Shown here: one piece after another, positions 16,480-23,628 of the stretch | Position numbering within the stretch: position 1 is the first letter of the stretch | How the letters are laid out: every line of letters begins with the position of its first letter | IMG/VR virus record: IMGVR_UViG_3300032213_001125 | Span: 1 to 27,623 of that record | Length of the DNA stretch: 27,623 bases | DNA from: a virus | Reading direction: 5' to 3' (one strand) | Translations under genes and position numbers: made by a program | The notes under the pieces: model-generated | The model's input: the letters and a program-made list of their open reading frames with translations, nothing else | Databases searched by the model: none | What the model was told of the DNA's origin: nothing

Positions 16480-16665
16480 TTAGATTACTTTAGCGCCATC
16501 ACCCGGCGGCTTAATCGTCAGGCCGTTCTTGGTGCCGATTTTCTTCGGGCTATCAAGACCACCCATACGGTTATAGCGCGGCGTGTTGATAACGCGGCCA
16601 TTGTTCTGTTGGTCGGTAGTCGGGTTACGGGGCTGTTGAGCGCCGCGAGGCTTAAAAAGGTCCAT
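16480..16665 (-). CDS. 61-aa basic polar protein of unknown function
   Basis: The short product begins MDLFKPRGAQQPRNPTTDQQ and is rich in Asn, Pro, Gly and Lys with no hydrophobic core, so it is probably disordered alone. An AAGGA ribosome binding site lies about 8 nt before the ATG, and the gene fits tightly between its neighbours (11 nt and 20 nt gaps). Because it sits between portal-side and scaffold genes, a small head-assembly or virion-associated peptide is possible. I do not recognise a family. Confidence 0.55.
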   Translation of the reverse strand: MDLFKPRGAQQPRNPTTDQQNNGRVINTPRYNRMGGLDSPKKIGTKNGLTIKPPGDGAKVI

Positions 16666-16676
16666 TTTCAGTTTCC

Positions 16677-17201
16677 TTACATGGGCATTGGAGGAGCGCC
16701 CGCGCCACCAGGAGGCGGCGGGACAGGTGCGCCGGGAGCGGCACCGGGTGGCATTGCACCACCGGCAGGGGACATCAGGCCAAGATTGGGAGGAGCCTGT
16801 TCCATCATACGCGAGGCGGGAGTGCCGCCCCCAGCTTGGGGAAGATTTTGGAGGAGCTGAAGGATTTCAGCGTTTTGAAGCTCGCCTACGCGCTGCTTCT
16901 TGGGACCGAGGAGGCCGGTCAAGGAATTGAGAATTGAGAGGAGCTTCTTGCCTTCGGGAGAGGCTGATCCTACTGCCGGGAGGGCTTGCTCGATCAAATC
17001 CAGCGCCATGCTGATGTTGATGAGCGCGGCTTCCTTCTGACCGGCTTTAGGTTCAGGCGTTCCCATAGGAGAAGCCATCGGCGGGGTCGGAGGCGGGGGA
17101 GGAGCTTCACCAGGCAAAGCGGTTGCGCCACCGGGCGCGGGTTCGCCAGCGGGTGCGCCAGCGCCAGCCATCAATGCCATGAGTTCCTGTTCTTTAGCCA
17201 T
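16677..17201 (-). CDS. Pro/Gly/Ala-rich head-region protein (174 aa)
   Basis: I start at the second of two adjacent ATGs (17201-17199), because GAGGGG lies at better spacing from it; the ATG at 17204 is equally in frame. Residues 10-45 and 130-174 are Pro/Gly/Ala-rich, low-complexity and probably disordered. The central part (about residues 50-115) is a helical core with EAALINISMALDLIEQALPA and LLSILNSLTGLLGPKKQRV. The arrangement of a helical centre with flexible arms is seen in phage proteins between portal and scaffold genes, and a head-assembly role is plausible. No catalytic motif is present. Confidence 0.6.
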   Translation of the reverse strand: MAKEQELMALMAGAGAPAGEPAPGGATALPGEAPPPPPTPPMASPMGTPEPKAGQKEAALINISMALDLIEQALPAVGSASPEGKKLLSILNSLTGLLGPKKQRVGELQNAEILQLLQNLPQAGGGTPASRMMEQAPPNLGLMSPAGGAMPPGAAPGAPVPPPPGGAGAPPMPM

Positions 17202-17250
17202 CATCAACCCCTCGTTGGGCCTACGTTGGATACAGCCCAAAAGAATTGTC

Positions 17251-17281
17251 AAGGGGGAGTATTTTTAGCTCCGTCCCCCTT
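17251..17281 (-). terminator. Hairpin upstream of the Pro/Gly-rich gene
   Basis: An 8-bp perfect inverted repeat (17251-17258 with 17274-17281, AAGGGGGA type arms) has a 15-nt A-rich loop. Read on the minus strand it is followed by GACAATTCTTTTGG, with no clean T-run, so termination strength is doubtful. It may act as a partial terminator or RNA-stability element in the 117-nt gap before the gene at 16677-17201. Confidence 0.4.
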
Positions 17282-17294
17282 AGCAGAGCAGCGC

Positions 17295-17313
17295 AAACGG
17301 GACTAACCCGTTT
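17295..17313 (-). terminator. Short perfect hairpin after tiny basic ORF
   Basis: A 7-bp perfect stem (AAACGGG at 17295-17301 with CCCGTTT at 17307-17313) has a 5-nt loop and begins 5 nt after the stop of the ORF at 17319-17354. On the minus strand the 3' arm ends in TTT and is then followed by GCGC, so it is at best a weak terminator. Together with the hairpin at 17251-17281 it makes a double structure separating the tiny-ORF segment from the head genes. Confidence 0.4.
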
Positions 17314-17318
17314 ATTAG

Positions 17319-17354
17319 TTAGCGCTTGGTCTTGCGGGACTTACGACGAGCCAT
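17319..17354 (-). CDS. Tiny 11-aa Arg/Lys-rich peptide ORF
   Basis: The ORF reads MARRKSRKTKR and stops with TAA. It is normally far too short to call, but AGGAG lies 8 nt upstream of the ATG and seven of the eleven residues are Arg or Lys. A second tiny basic ORF lies 49 nt upstream. It could be a real nucleic-acid or polymerase-binding micropeptide. Alternatively, it could be a remnant, or a chance ORF next to a purine-rich stretch. No functional family is claimed. Confidence 0.45.
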   Translation of the reverse strand: MARRKSRKTKR

Positions 17355-17403
17355 CGTGGTCACTCCTGTGTTAGAGCCAAACATCCCCAAACTTTTAGGC
17401 AAG

Positions 17404-17451
17404 TTACTTACGCTTGCCGCCGCGACGAGCGCGCTTCATCTTCTTGTACAT
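17404..17451 (-). CDS. Tiny 15-aa Arg/Lys-rich peptide ORF
   Basis: The ORF reads MYKKMKRARRGGKRK. Its ATG overlaps the stop of the 54-aa gene as TGATG, the same coupling style as the proven genes nearby, and GGAG lies 6 nt upstream. Nine of fifteen residues are Lys or Arg. The combination of stop/start coupling and ribosome binding site makes chance less likely, but only expression data could settle it. A role in binding DNA or RNA is a guess from charge. Confidence 0.5.
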   Translation of the reverse strand: MYKKMKRARRGGKRK

Positions 17452-17615
17452 CAGGTTCTCCTGTCTCTCCGCATACTACTGGCCGCAGGACGTTCCTGCC
17501 GCACATTTGTGATGCGGTAATCAAGAGTAGCCGGTCTATTGGATTGAGACAAGGTCGAGGCTTCGTAGCGAGGTTGGTCGCCCGTTTTGATCTGGGTAGC
17601 GCCTTCTCTAGCCAT
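17451..17615 (-). CDS. 54-aa basic polar protein after portal
   Basis: The ATG at 17615-17613 overlaps the portal stop as TAATG, so it is probably translated by coupling to the portal. The product begins MAREGATQIKTGDQPRYEAS, is polar and Arg-rich, and ends in RRDRRT. No hydrophobic core is visible, which suggests a flexible or partner-dependent peptide. Its location after the portal and ahead of two tiny basic ORFs gives a series of three basic small ORFs. Function unknown. Confidence 0.6.
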   Translation of the reverse strand: MAREGATQIKTGDQPRYEASTLSQSNRPATLDYRITNVRQERPAASSMRRDRRT

Positions 17616-19216
17616 TAACCCGCCTTTTTAGCTGGCATAGGGGTCACAGAAGCCCCTTGCTGGGGTGCCTTCTTTAACCGTTCTTTGAGCAACTGTTTCA
17701 TGGGCGGGTCGAGCAAGTCAAGTAGGCTTTCTTTATCAATGGCTTGCGCCTTGAACAACTCGAATGCCAGAGAGCGAAGGTCTTCCATAAAGATAGGGCT
17801 GTTCGAGTGAGCGTCCACTTTAACCACATAGTCTTTCGTGAACTGTTCAGCTATGAACTTCATGCCTTCGCTGTCTTTGAAATACGTAGTGTCGTATGCC
17901 TGCATGAGCTTGAGATAAAGCGTTGCGAGCTTTTCGAGACTGTCTTCGACAATAAGTGCTTTCTTTTTGGCGCGAGATGAACCAAGACGCGCAAGCTGAG
18001 AAGCGTGACCAGCGGAGCGCACACCTTGTTCGCCGCGTCCCTGCAACACGTTGCCAATACCGGATGCTTCTTCGAACATCAGATCGATCTGCCGCAGGCT
18101 TTCGTACAAATCTTGCGGAATGTTCGGAGCTAAACGATCTACCTTCGCGTTCGGCATGTCGGTCGCCATCAGGCCACCAGCGCGATTAAGTGCGAAGTTC
18201 TTTTCGTCAAGGATGCCGGTAAAGCCCATCAAGGCTGTTGGCGGGCTGACTTGTTTAGAAAGCAAATCGAGGATTTCGTACATCCTGCGATTACGCATGT
18301 CTTGCAGATAAATCAGCTTTTGAACTTCTGACTGTCCCCAATAGTAATCGTACAACGGAGACGGGGTTATCTGCACAAACGGCAATTCTCCTTTGAGGAA
18401 GATGTCGCCATTCGGACGGTCGTAAATGATAACGTCAGGCGATGCGCGAGTGACAATCAGGTAATCGTCAAGGTCATCATCCCAAACGTAAAGTTCTGTC
18501 ATTTCAATAGTGTCTTCAGCAACATTGGCTTTGTACCGATTGTATCCGTACAGGTCCATGTTGACCGTACCCATCATTGTCGGATCAGACTGCGACAAGA
18601 TAATTCGGTCAATGCCTTCAGGAATTTGTTGTTTCGTGTAGACCGCAGAGGTTACACGCTTCACGATGTCATCGCGTTTCGGATGCGAATAAAGCCGTGA
18701 ATACAGATCGGCCTTCGTCATGTAGTAAGTCATGGTGAAAGCTTGCTGACGATCTGTGTAAGGCGTGTCTTCACGCAACACACCGCAGCATCCTGGTTCT
18801 ACCATGTACGGGAAGATTTCGCCGTTTTGAACAATCAACTTGACGTAAGTTGTGTTGTAAACAAGCGACCAATTGAGCGCTTGAGAAAACACCTGATCGG
18901 CATTTGTCTCGTTCCACTTGTCGTTAAGCGCTTGAGTGAGAACCGGAACTTTCCGTTGCTCAAATTCATTCACCGCCGCGCCAAGGCTGATGTTGAACCT
19001 TGTAGTCTCAGCGGAGTACAAAAAAGAAGTGATTTGATCGATGTGCGCGTATATCTTGTTGAACTGCGCGGGCGCGTCTTCAGGTCCAGAACCAAAGAGG
19101 TAATACGACCTGAGAGAAACGTAGTCGGCCTGCCGCTCAGCCTGCGACACCTGGCACTTTTCAATGAGGTCCAGAAAAAATATCTCGCGTTCGAGCGGGG
19201 TTTTCGGGATTTTCAT
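17615..19216 (-). CDS. Portal protein (head-tail connector)
   Basis: At 533 aa the product has the size of T7-type portals. It has a helical N-terminal region (REIFFLDLIEKCQVSQAERQ) and an alternating strand/helix wing region. A central block LPFVQITPSPLYDYYWGQSE leads into helix LIYLQDMRNRRMYEIL. The C-terminal clip/crown region has the GIGNVLQGRGEQGVRSAGH segment and a long helix (KKKALIVEDSLEKLATLYL). The portal is the dodecameric ring through which DNA is packaged and ejected. It lies three genes downstream of the large terminase and is ATGA-coupled to the upstream zinc-ribbon gene. The C-terminal tail is Pro/Lys/Ala-rich. Confidence 0.85.
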   Translation of the reverse strand: MKIPKTPLEREIFFLDLIEKCQVSQAERQADYVSLRSYYLFGSGPEDAPAQFNKIYAHIDQITSFLYSAETTRFNISLGAAVNEFEQRKVPVLTQALNDKWNETNADQVFSQALNWSLVYNTTYVKLIVQNGEIFPYMVEPGCCGVLREDTPYTDRQQAFTMTYYMTKADLYSRLYSHPKRDDIVKRVTSAVYTKQQIPEGIDRIILSQSDPTMMGTVNMDLYGYNRYKANVAEDTIEMTELYVWDDDLDDYLIVTRASPDVIIYDRPNGDIFLKGELPFVQITPSPLYDYYWGQSEVQKLIYLQDMRNRRMYEILDLLSKQVSPPTALMGFTGILDEKNFALNRAGGLMATDMPNAKVDRLAPNIPQDLYESLRQIDLMFEEASGIGNVLQGRGEQGVRSAGHASQLARLGSSRAKKKALIVEDSLEKLATLYLKLMQAYDTTYFKDSEGMKFIAEQFTKDYVVKVDAHSNSPIFMEDLRSLAFELFKAQAIDKESLLDLLDPPMKQLLKERLKKAPQQGASVTPMPAKKAG

Positions 19217-19680
19217 TTAGCGTCTTTCAAGGTCAGGTTTTGCGGGTCACGCGCAACCGGAATGGCTTTCGGGCCACTCACATTACCCATATCCTTTGGA
19301 TTAAATCCAGTGGCCTCGCCCTTGACTGATCTGGGTCCACCGCCGCCCAACAGGCTTTGCAGGCTGTAATTGCCAGCATTACCCCACATGACGGCATCTC
19401 CAGCGCGAGGCTGACGCGGCTCTTCGACCTTTGGACCGCCGCCGTGACGATAGGTTCCGGCTTGGCTTTCGCCTTCCTTAACCGACTTGATGTTCGTCAT
19501 CTTATAGTCAGCCGCCAATTGTTTGAGCGTGGCATCAGCTTTCTTCGTGCGCCCGGTCTTGATGGAGAACGGTTTAATAAAGACTTGCTTGGCCTCCGCG
19601 CCGCACTCAGGGCAGGCCGGATCATCCCAAGCGTCGAAGTAACCATGTTCTTTGCACTGATAGCTTTTGATTACAGGCAT
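19213..19680 (-). CDS. Zinc-ribbon protein of the packaging region (155 aa)
   Basis: The start ATG at 19680-19678 forms TGATG with the upstream stop; a GTG three bases earlier is unlikely. The N-terminus has a zinc-ribbon-like set, C8-x2-H11 and C22-x2-C25 (VIKSYQCKEHGYFDAWDD, then PACPECG), similar in style to FmdB-type regulatory ribbons. The rest is basic and Gly/Pro-rich, with GTYRHGGGPKVEEPRQPRAG and a polar tail, probably flexible. Because it sits between terminase and portal genes, it is likely involved in head assembly, packaging or late regulation, but none of these is shown by the sequence. Confidence 0.65.
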   Translation of the reverse strand: MPVIKSYQCKEHGYFDAWDDPACPECGAEAKQVFIKPFSIKTGRTKKADATLKQLAADYKMTNIKSVKEGESQAGTYRHGGGPKVEEPRQPRAGDAVMWGNAGNYSLQSLLGGGGPRSVKGEATGFNPKDMGNVSGPKAIPVARDPQNLTLKDAK

Positions 19681-20075
19681 CACTTTTTCCCCAATGTTTC
19701 CTGCAAAGTTGGCCGTGAATAGTCGCCGCGATTGATTGGACCCACTTCAAGCTGCACCTTGCCATCGCGCATAACAAGTTTACCGCCCTTGATAAGGCGA
19801 GGCTTCGGCGTGTTGTTGTAGATCAATTCGCGCTTTTGATTGCTGTAATAAACCAAAGTCACGTCGCCGTTTTCTATGCGCTCAAGTGCTTTGCTGAGCC
19901 GCATCTGCACCGTTTCGGTCAATGGTTTGGCTTTATCTACAAAAATCTGACGCAGATATTGTTCGGTGAAGCCAGCAAGCTCACCAAGATAAGACCAAGA
20001 GATGATGCGCTTCTCATCGTTCGCGAAGCGTTCCATCCGCGCATAGAGTTCGGCTTTTGTCATTGGTTTCTTCAT
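19680..20075 (-). CDS. Helix-turn-helix DNA-binding protein next to terminase (131 aa)
   Basis: Residues about 24-65 look like a lambda-repressor-like helix-turn-helix: SWSYLGELAGFTEQYLRQIF, then VDKAKPLTETVQMRLSKALE. A strand-rich second part (DVTLVYYSNQKRELIYNN) and a Lys/Arg-rich tail follow. The ATG overlaps the terminase stop as ATGA. Two readings are possible: a small terminase subunit, which recognises packaging sites and is usually coded beside the large subunit, or a transcription regulator of the late module. Its place after the large subunit is unusual for a small terminase, and oligomerisation features are not clear. Confidence 0.6.
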   Translation of the reverse strand: MKKPMTKAELYARMERFANDEKRIISWSYLGELAGFTEQYLRQIFVDKAKPLTETVQMRLSKALERIENGDVTLVYYSNQKRELIYNNTPKPRLIKGGKLVMRDGKVQLEVGPINRGDYSRPTLQETLGKK

Positions 20076-21841
20076 TGTCCGTACATCCCAATCTTTTTGA
20101 GATAGTCAGAGACGTTACGGCCAACCGACAATTGTTCTGAAGTATATTCTTCTTGATCTTCACTGACTTTGCGAGTAATGCGCCTTGCAATGAGTTGCGG
20201 CTGCACCTGTTCGGCAAAAGCGGCTGCGGCCAAACCTGTTGCCATAACACGATCATCTTTAGACCGTCCCGGCGCGGAAATAGTTCCACCTTCGCGGCGA
20301 ATGGTTTTCATTTCTTCAACAAGGTCCATGCTGCGAACCTTCATCATCTCGCGCTCAAAGTAATCTTTGAAGTAAGCAAGCATACGTTCTTTCGAGCCGT
20401 GGCTTGTCACCCAACCGATAGAGTTCGTAACGCCGCCAAGATTGTCGTTCTTGCGCCAGAGATAGTTCTGCATAGAAGACAGGACATTCATCAGGTCTTT
20501 TTGCTGGCGAGATTGTTCTGGTGGCATTGCCGCAGCCTGACGCCGCAAGTTCTTCAGTTCTTGCAAGACCGCTTGGCCTGGGCCATTAACTTCCAGATTG
20601 AGAGTAGAGTTCTTATACGCACCAGCCAAGTGAGCGATAACCCATGCGAACTGGTAAGTGTTAAGTTCACTCGTAGCAAACTCGGCAACCTGGTCAAGTC
20701 CGTCCGCATAACAACGAAAGACTTGGATGCAGAACCTATCAGCCCAGTCCGAAGAACCGTATGCCGGGTCTGCTCCGATAACATAGAACGCCGTGTCAAT
20801 TGGCTCCTCCCAGATTTTCAACGTGGCAAGTCGTTCTGAAGATTTGACAACTTCAGTATCAACGAAATTATGTCCCATCACATAACGATAGCAATCGGGC
20901 GAGAGCTTTTTGATTTCCTTCGCAGCGTCAGTGCAGCGCGAGTTTGAAAAGAAACTCGTTCCGGTCATCACGAAAGCATAGTCTTCCGTGGGCGGGAACT
21001 CCTGATACATGAGCGCGTCATCTTTGATGCCTTCGTGCATCTTCCAACGCCACCAAGCCATCTGGCGCGAGTTGATCTCAACGCCATAGAGCTTCTTGAT
21101 GTCTTTGACCCATTCCTTTTCTTCGGGCGTGAGCTTGCCGTCCCAATAGACTTTGTAGACAGGCGTCTCGGCTCCAACAGAATAAAGTTCGTTGCGCCAC
21201 CAGCCGCAGAAGATTGCTCGTTGCGTACGCGCCCGTTTGGCCGTGACATACATATCGTGGAACATGTTGAAGCCGCGCGCGGTGCTTTCGAACATATAAA
21301 GCCGGTTTGGATTAGTCTCAGCGAGTGAGGCGAGGAGGGACGCCAACCCTTCCTCATCGCCCCACGAACTCGTCTCCGTCCCGTGGAGATAAGTAATCGC
21401 CTTACCGCGACCAAGCGAACCCTTAGCGCGTAGGCCAGCCACCTGATAGAAAAGCCGCGAGCGGTTCTTCAGAGATAGCTGGTTACGGTTATGGGCAACC
21501 GCCGGGATTTTGTACTCACGCGGCAAACCATCCATGTACATCGCCAGCGTCGTCCTGAACATGTCACGGTTTTCTTCCGTGTCTGTGGTCAGAGTGCCTT
21601 GCAAGCCTTGATGCACAAAGTGCCAATAGAGGTCGAGCGCGAGGCTGATTGTTGTGATGCCAAGCTGACGCCCCTTCAGGATGACAAAGAAGTGGATGTC
21701 TTCCTGTAGACCCTTGTTGATTTCTTCCATGACATAGGTCTGCGTCCCCAAGAGCGTGTCCATGCGCTTGAGGCCGTGTTCCTTAGTCTCAATCCTAAGC
21801 TGAGAGCAAAAGTGGTAGAACTGTTTAAGGTTAAACTTCAT
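20072..21841 (-). CDS. terL: Terminase large subunit (packaging ATPase/nuclease)
   Basis: I start at the ATG 21841-21839, which overlaps the upstream stop as ATGA; a GTG at 21847 would add two residues. The ATPase half has a Walker A-type segment KGRQLGITT at residues 56-64 and a probable Walker B/catalytic region ITYLHGTETSSWGD with Glu156. A coupling motif FESTARGF lies near 184-191. The nuclease half has IGADPAYGSSDWAD with Asp358, LNLEVNGPG with Glu417 and the SKDDRVMA segment with Asp529/Asp530, the acidic metal-binding set of the RNase H-like fold. The enzyme docks on the portal, pumps DNA with ATP and cuts concatemers. The 589-aa length matches T7-like terminases (about 586 aa). Confidence 0.92.
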   Translation of the reverse strand: MKFNLKQFYHFCSQLRIETKEHGLKRMDTLLGTQTYVMEEINKGLQEDIHFFVILKGRQLGITTISLALDLYWHFVHQGLQGTLTTDTEENRDMFRTTLAMYMDGLPREYKIPAVAHNRNQLSLKNRSRLFYQVAGLRAKGSLGRGKAITYLHGTETSSWGDEEGLASLLASLAETNPNRLYMFESTARGFNMFHDMYVTAKRARTQRAIFCGWWRNELYSVGAETPVYKVYWDGKLTPEEKEWVKDIKKLYGVEINSRQMAWWRWKMHEGIKDDALMYQEFPPTEDYAFVMTGTSFFSNSRCTDAAKEIKKLSPDCYRYVMGHNFVDTEVVKSSERLATLKIWEEPIDTAFYVIGADPAYGSSDWADRFCIQVFRCYADGLDQVAEFATSELNTYQFAWVIAHLAGAYKNSTLNLEVNGPGQAVLQELKNLRRQAAAMPPEQSRQQKDLMNVLSSMQNYLWRKNDNLGGVTNSIGWVTSHGSKERMLAYFKDYFEREMMKVRSMDLVEEMKTIRREGGTISAPGRSKDDRVMATGLAAAAFAEQVQPQLIARRITRKVSEDQEEYTSEQLSVGRNVSDYLKKIGMYGQ

Positions 21842-22035
21842 GTCCACTCATGCTCTTCAAAAGAGAGAACTGCCTCGGCAAATTCGGCAATGTCTTCATG
21901 TGTCGCATAGACATCGACCAAAGTCACAACACCGCGCAAGCCATTCCTCAAACGATTGATCTCTTTGATTGCTTCCGCAATGTCGGGATCAGGAACGAAG
22001 GCATGTCTGGCTTCAAGCTGTTCAAGGATGTTCAT
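21838..22035 (-). CDS. 65-aa acidic helical protein before terminase
   Basis: The short protein starts MNILEQLEARHAFVPDPDIA and continues as charged helices (EAIKEINRLRNGLRGVVTLV), with an acidic C-terminus (FAEAVLSFEEHEWT). It is ATGA-coupled to the terminase gene and starts only 2 nt after the radical SAM stop. A small terminase subunit is one possibility from position, but no DNA-binding motif is visible and the protein is acidic. Function unknown. Confidence 0.65.
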   Translation of the reverse strand: MNILEQLEARHAFVPDPDIAEAIKEINRLRNGLRGVVTLVDVYATHEDIAEFAEAVLSFEEHEWT

Positions 22036-22037
22036 GC

Positions 22038-22940
22038 CTATTGCCCGCTGTTGTAGAGGGTCACGCGCTTATCAACTTCCTGTTTGCTCTTTGCGTCAAG
22101 CAAGACGATCTTCCGCTTTTCATGCGTGGCAGATTTTGTCGCCAGGTCGGCATTGCTTTCCGTATAGGTGTCAACGTCATCTGTATCGATAGACGGTTTG
22201 AGCTTGGCAGGCACTCCGCAGCCGGGGCAGAAGCGCTTAATCTGGTCTCCAAACTCGGTGATGTGCTTTTGCCACCAGCCTTCAGTCACGGGCAGGCCAT
22301 GGTCCTGATTGCGGGCAAGGTCAAAGCTCGCTGCAACCTCGCAAAAATAGGCCCGAAGCTCGCCCTTGTTCTGGACAATGGACGCAGACCATTCCTTGTT
22401 GATGTCGCAATTGGCAATCTTGTTCCACATCTCTGCCTCTGGGTAGAGGTCTTTGACTGCGGTCAGCAAAGGCGAGTGCTGGGAATTGCCGCCATAGAAC
22501 CAAGACAGGCCACCGCTGGCCGTCACAGTCTTATGCAGATCGAGCAAATTGGCTTCAGCCCGCGCCTGACCGTGGCTATTGAGGTTAAACGTGCCAAAGG
22601 TTTCCTCAATAATGGCGCGGTGTTTGAAGTAATTGTTCGTCCAAAGGCCGCGCTGCAACTTATTCGGCACTTCTTCCTCAAAGATGCGGCAAAGGGTTTC
22701 AAACTCTTTGTGCATACAAGGATTGCCGCCAATCATGGCGATAACGCCGAAATAGCCCTTCAGGCTCTTCAAAGCCTTGCGAAAGTTATCAGGCGTCATC
22801 TCCCAGAAGGCATCCTGGTTTTCCAAGAGCCTTGTGCAGTTGGAACAAGCCAGATCACACTTGTTGGTCACATCAATACAGATGATGTGCATGTTGCGAG
22901 GCCCGCGCATACGGGCAATAGCGTTCTCAACGTGGTTCAT
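22038..22940 (-). CDS. Radical SAM protein with auxiliary cysteine cluster
   Basis: The N-terminal part has the radical SAM cluster motif C28-x3-C32-x2-C35 (DVTNKCDLACSNCTRL), which binds a [4Fe-4S] cluster and cleaves S-adenosylmethionine. GGNP at residues 71-74 stands where radical SAM enzymes usually have GGEP. The C-terminal part has Cys178, Cys200, Cys238 and Cys241 (RFCPGCG), a spacing that resembles a SPASM/twitch-type auxiliary iron-sulfur cluster. Enzymes with such clusters modify peptides, sugars or RNA, but the substrate here cannot be named. The gene is ATGA-coupled to the glycosyltransferase, and together they precede the terminase. Radical SAM genes are uncommon in phage packaging modules. 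Confidence 0.8.
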   Translation of the reverse strand: MNHVENAIARMRGPRNMHIICIDVTNKCDLACSNCTRLLENQDAFWEMTPDNFRKALKSLKGYFGVIAMIGGNPCMHKEFETLCRIFEEEVPNKLQRGLWTNNYFKHRAIIEETFGTFNLNSHGQARAEANLLDLHKTVTASGGLSWFYGGNSQHSPLLTAVKDLYPEAEMWNKIANCDINKEWSASIVQNKGELRAYFCEVAASFDLARNQDHGLPVTEGWWQKHITEFGDQIKRFCPGCGVPAKLKPSIDTDDVDTYTESNADLATKSATHEKRKIVLLDAKSKQEVDKRVTLYNSGQ

Positions 22941-23620
22941 GTTCTAGCCTTTGCCCAAGGAAAGCCATCGGGAAACTGTGCCTGCGCCTTGATGTTCCCC
23001 TCAAAGAAGAACGCCCTCAAGTCACGTTTGGCATTAAGCCGGTAATTCAGGCTGTAGAGGCCATTGCAGGCGCTCTCTAACTTATTCTGCGTCAAAGCCT
23101 GGTACACGAACCTGTCACCAATCATGAGGTCGCCGGTTGTCTTGTACCACAGGGGCGCTATCTGAGCCGCAATGTTGCGCTCCATCAGATAACAATTGAG
23201 ATCAATAAAGCCGCTATGATGCCCCAGACTTTCGAAGTTATCGTGGGCAAAAAAAGAGCCATCGACGTTCCTGATAGAACGCAAAGAATACGCATACGGT
23301 TTATCACCCTTGGCCTCCACCAGGCTTGCCACATGATTGGGCTCAAACCAGTTGTCGTCATCAACCCAGCAAATCAGGTCTTCCTGCACCAGATAGGCCG
23401 AAGCAGCGACAATACCGCCGTTCATCATCCCGCCGCCGCCCGTCTTCACAGGCAAGAAGCAAAGCTCAACGCCCTCAAGGTCAGCAGGCTTTACCGCCAA
23501 ATCAGCATCATCAACAAACACATAATGCCGACACGGATAGGTCTGCCGACGCACACTATCCAAAGTCTGCAATAACTCTTTGCGCCCAGTGGTCGCGGTC
23601 ACTACGGCTACACTCTTCAT
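22937..23620 (-). CDS. Glycosyltransferase family 2-like protein (GT-A fold)
   Basis: The N-terminus MKSVAVVTATTGRKELLQTL, then DSVRRQTYPCRHYVFVDDAD, is typical of GT2 nucleotide-sugar-binding domains. WVDDDNWF (Asp87-Asp88-Asp89) supplies the DxD-type metal/nucleotide site. A later GDRFVYQAL segment recalls the acceptor/catalytic region of this family. The length of 227 aa is a minimal catalytic domain with no membrane helix, so it should be cytoplasmic. It probably transfers a sugar from a nucleotide donor to an unknown acceptor (DNA, virion protein, host surface sugar or a peptide). The ATGA coupling with the radical SAM gene suggests that both act on a common product. Confidence 0.8.
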   Translation of the reverse strand: MKSVAVVTATTGRKELLQTLDSVRRQTYPCRHYVFVDDADLAVKPADLEGVELCFLPVKTGGGGMMNGGIVAASAYLVQEDLICWVDDDNWFEPNHVASLVEAKGDKPYAYSLRSIRNVDGSFFAHDNFESLGHHSGFIDLNCYLMERNIAAQIAPLWYKTTGDLMIGDRFVYQALTQNKLESACNGLYSLNYRLNAKRDLRAFFFEGNIKAQAQFPDGFPWAKART

Positions 23621-23628
23621 GACACCCC

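Noticed and set aside
17220-17252. Minus-strand TTGACA (17247-17252) as a promoter before the Pro/Gly-rich gene
   Set aside because: The nearest -10-like hexamer lies only about 12 nt away, and nothing suitable occurs at 16 to 18 nt.
21969-23045. Long plus-strand ORF (358 codons) opposite the radical SAM and glycosyltransferase genes
   Set aside because: It lies antisense to two genes with clear motifs, has no ribosome binding site and a composition unlike a real protein.
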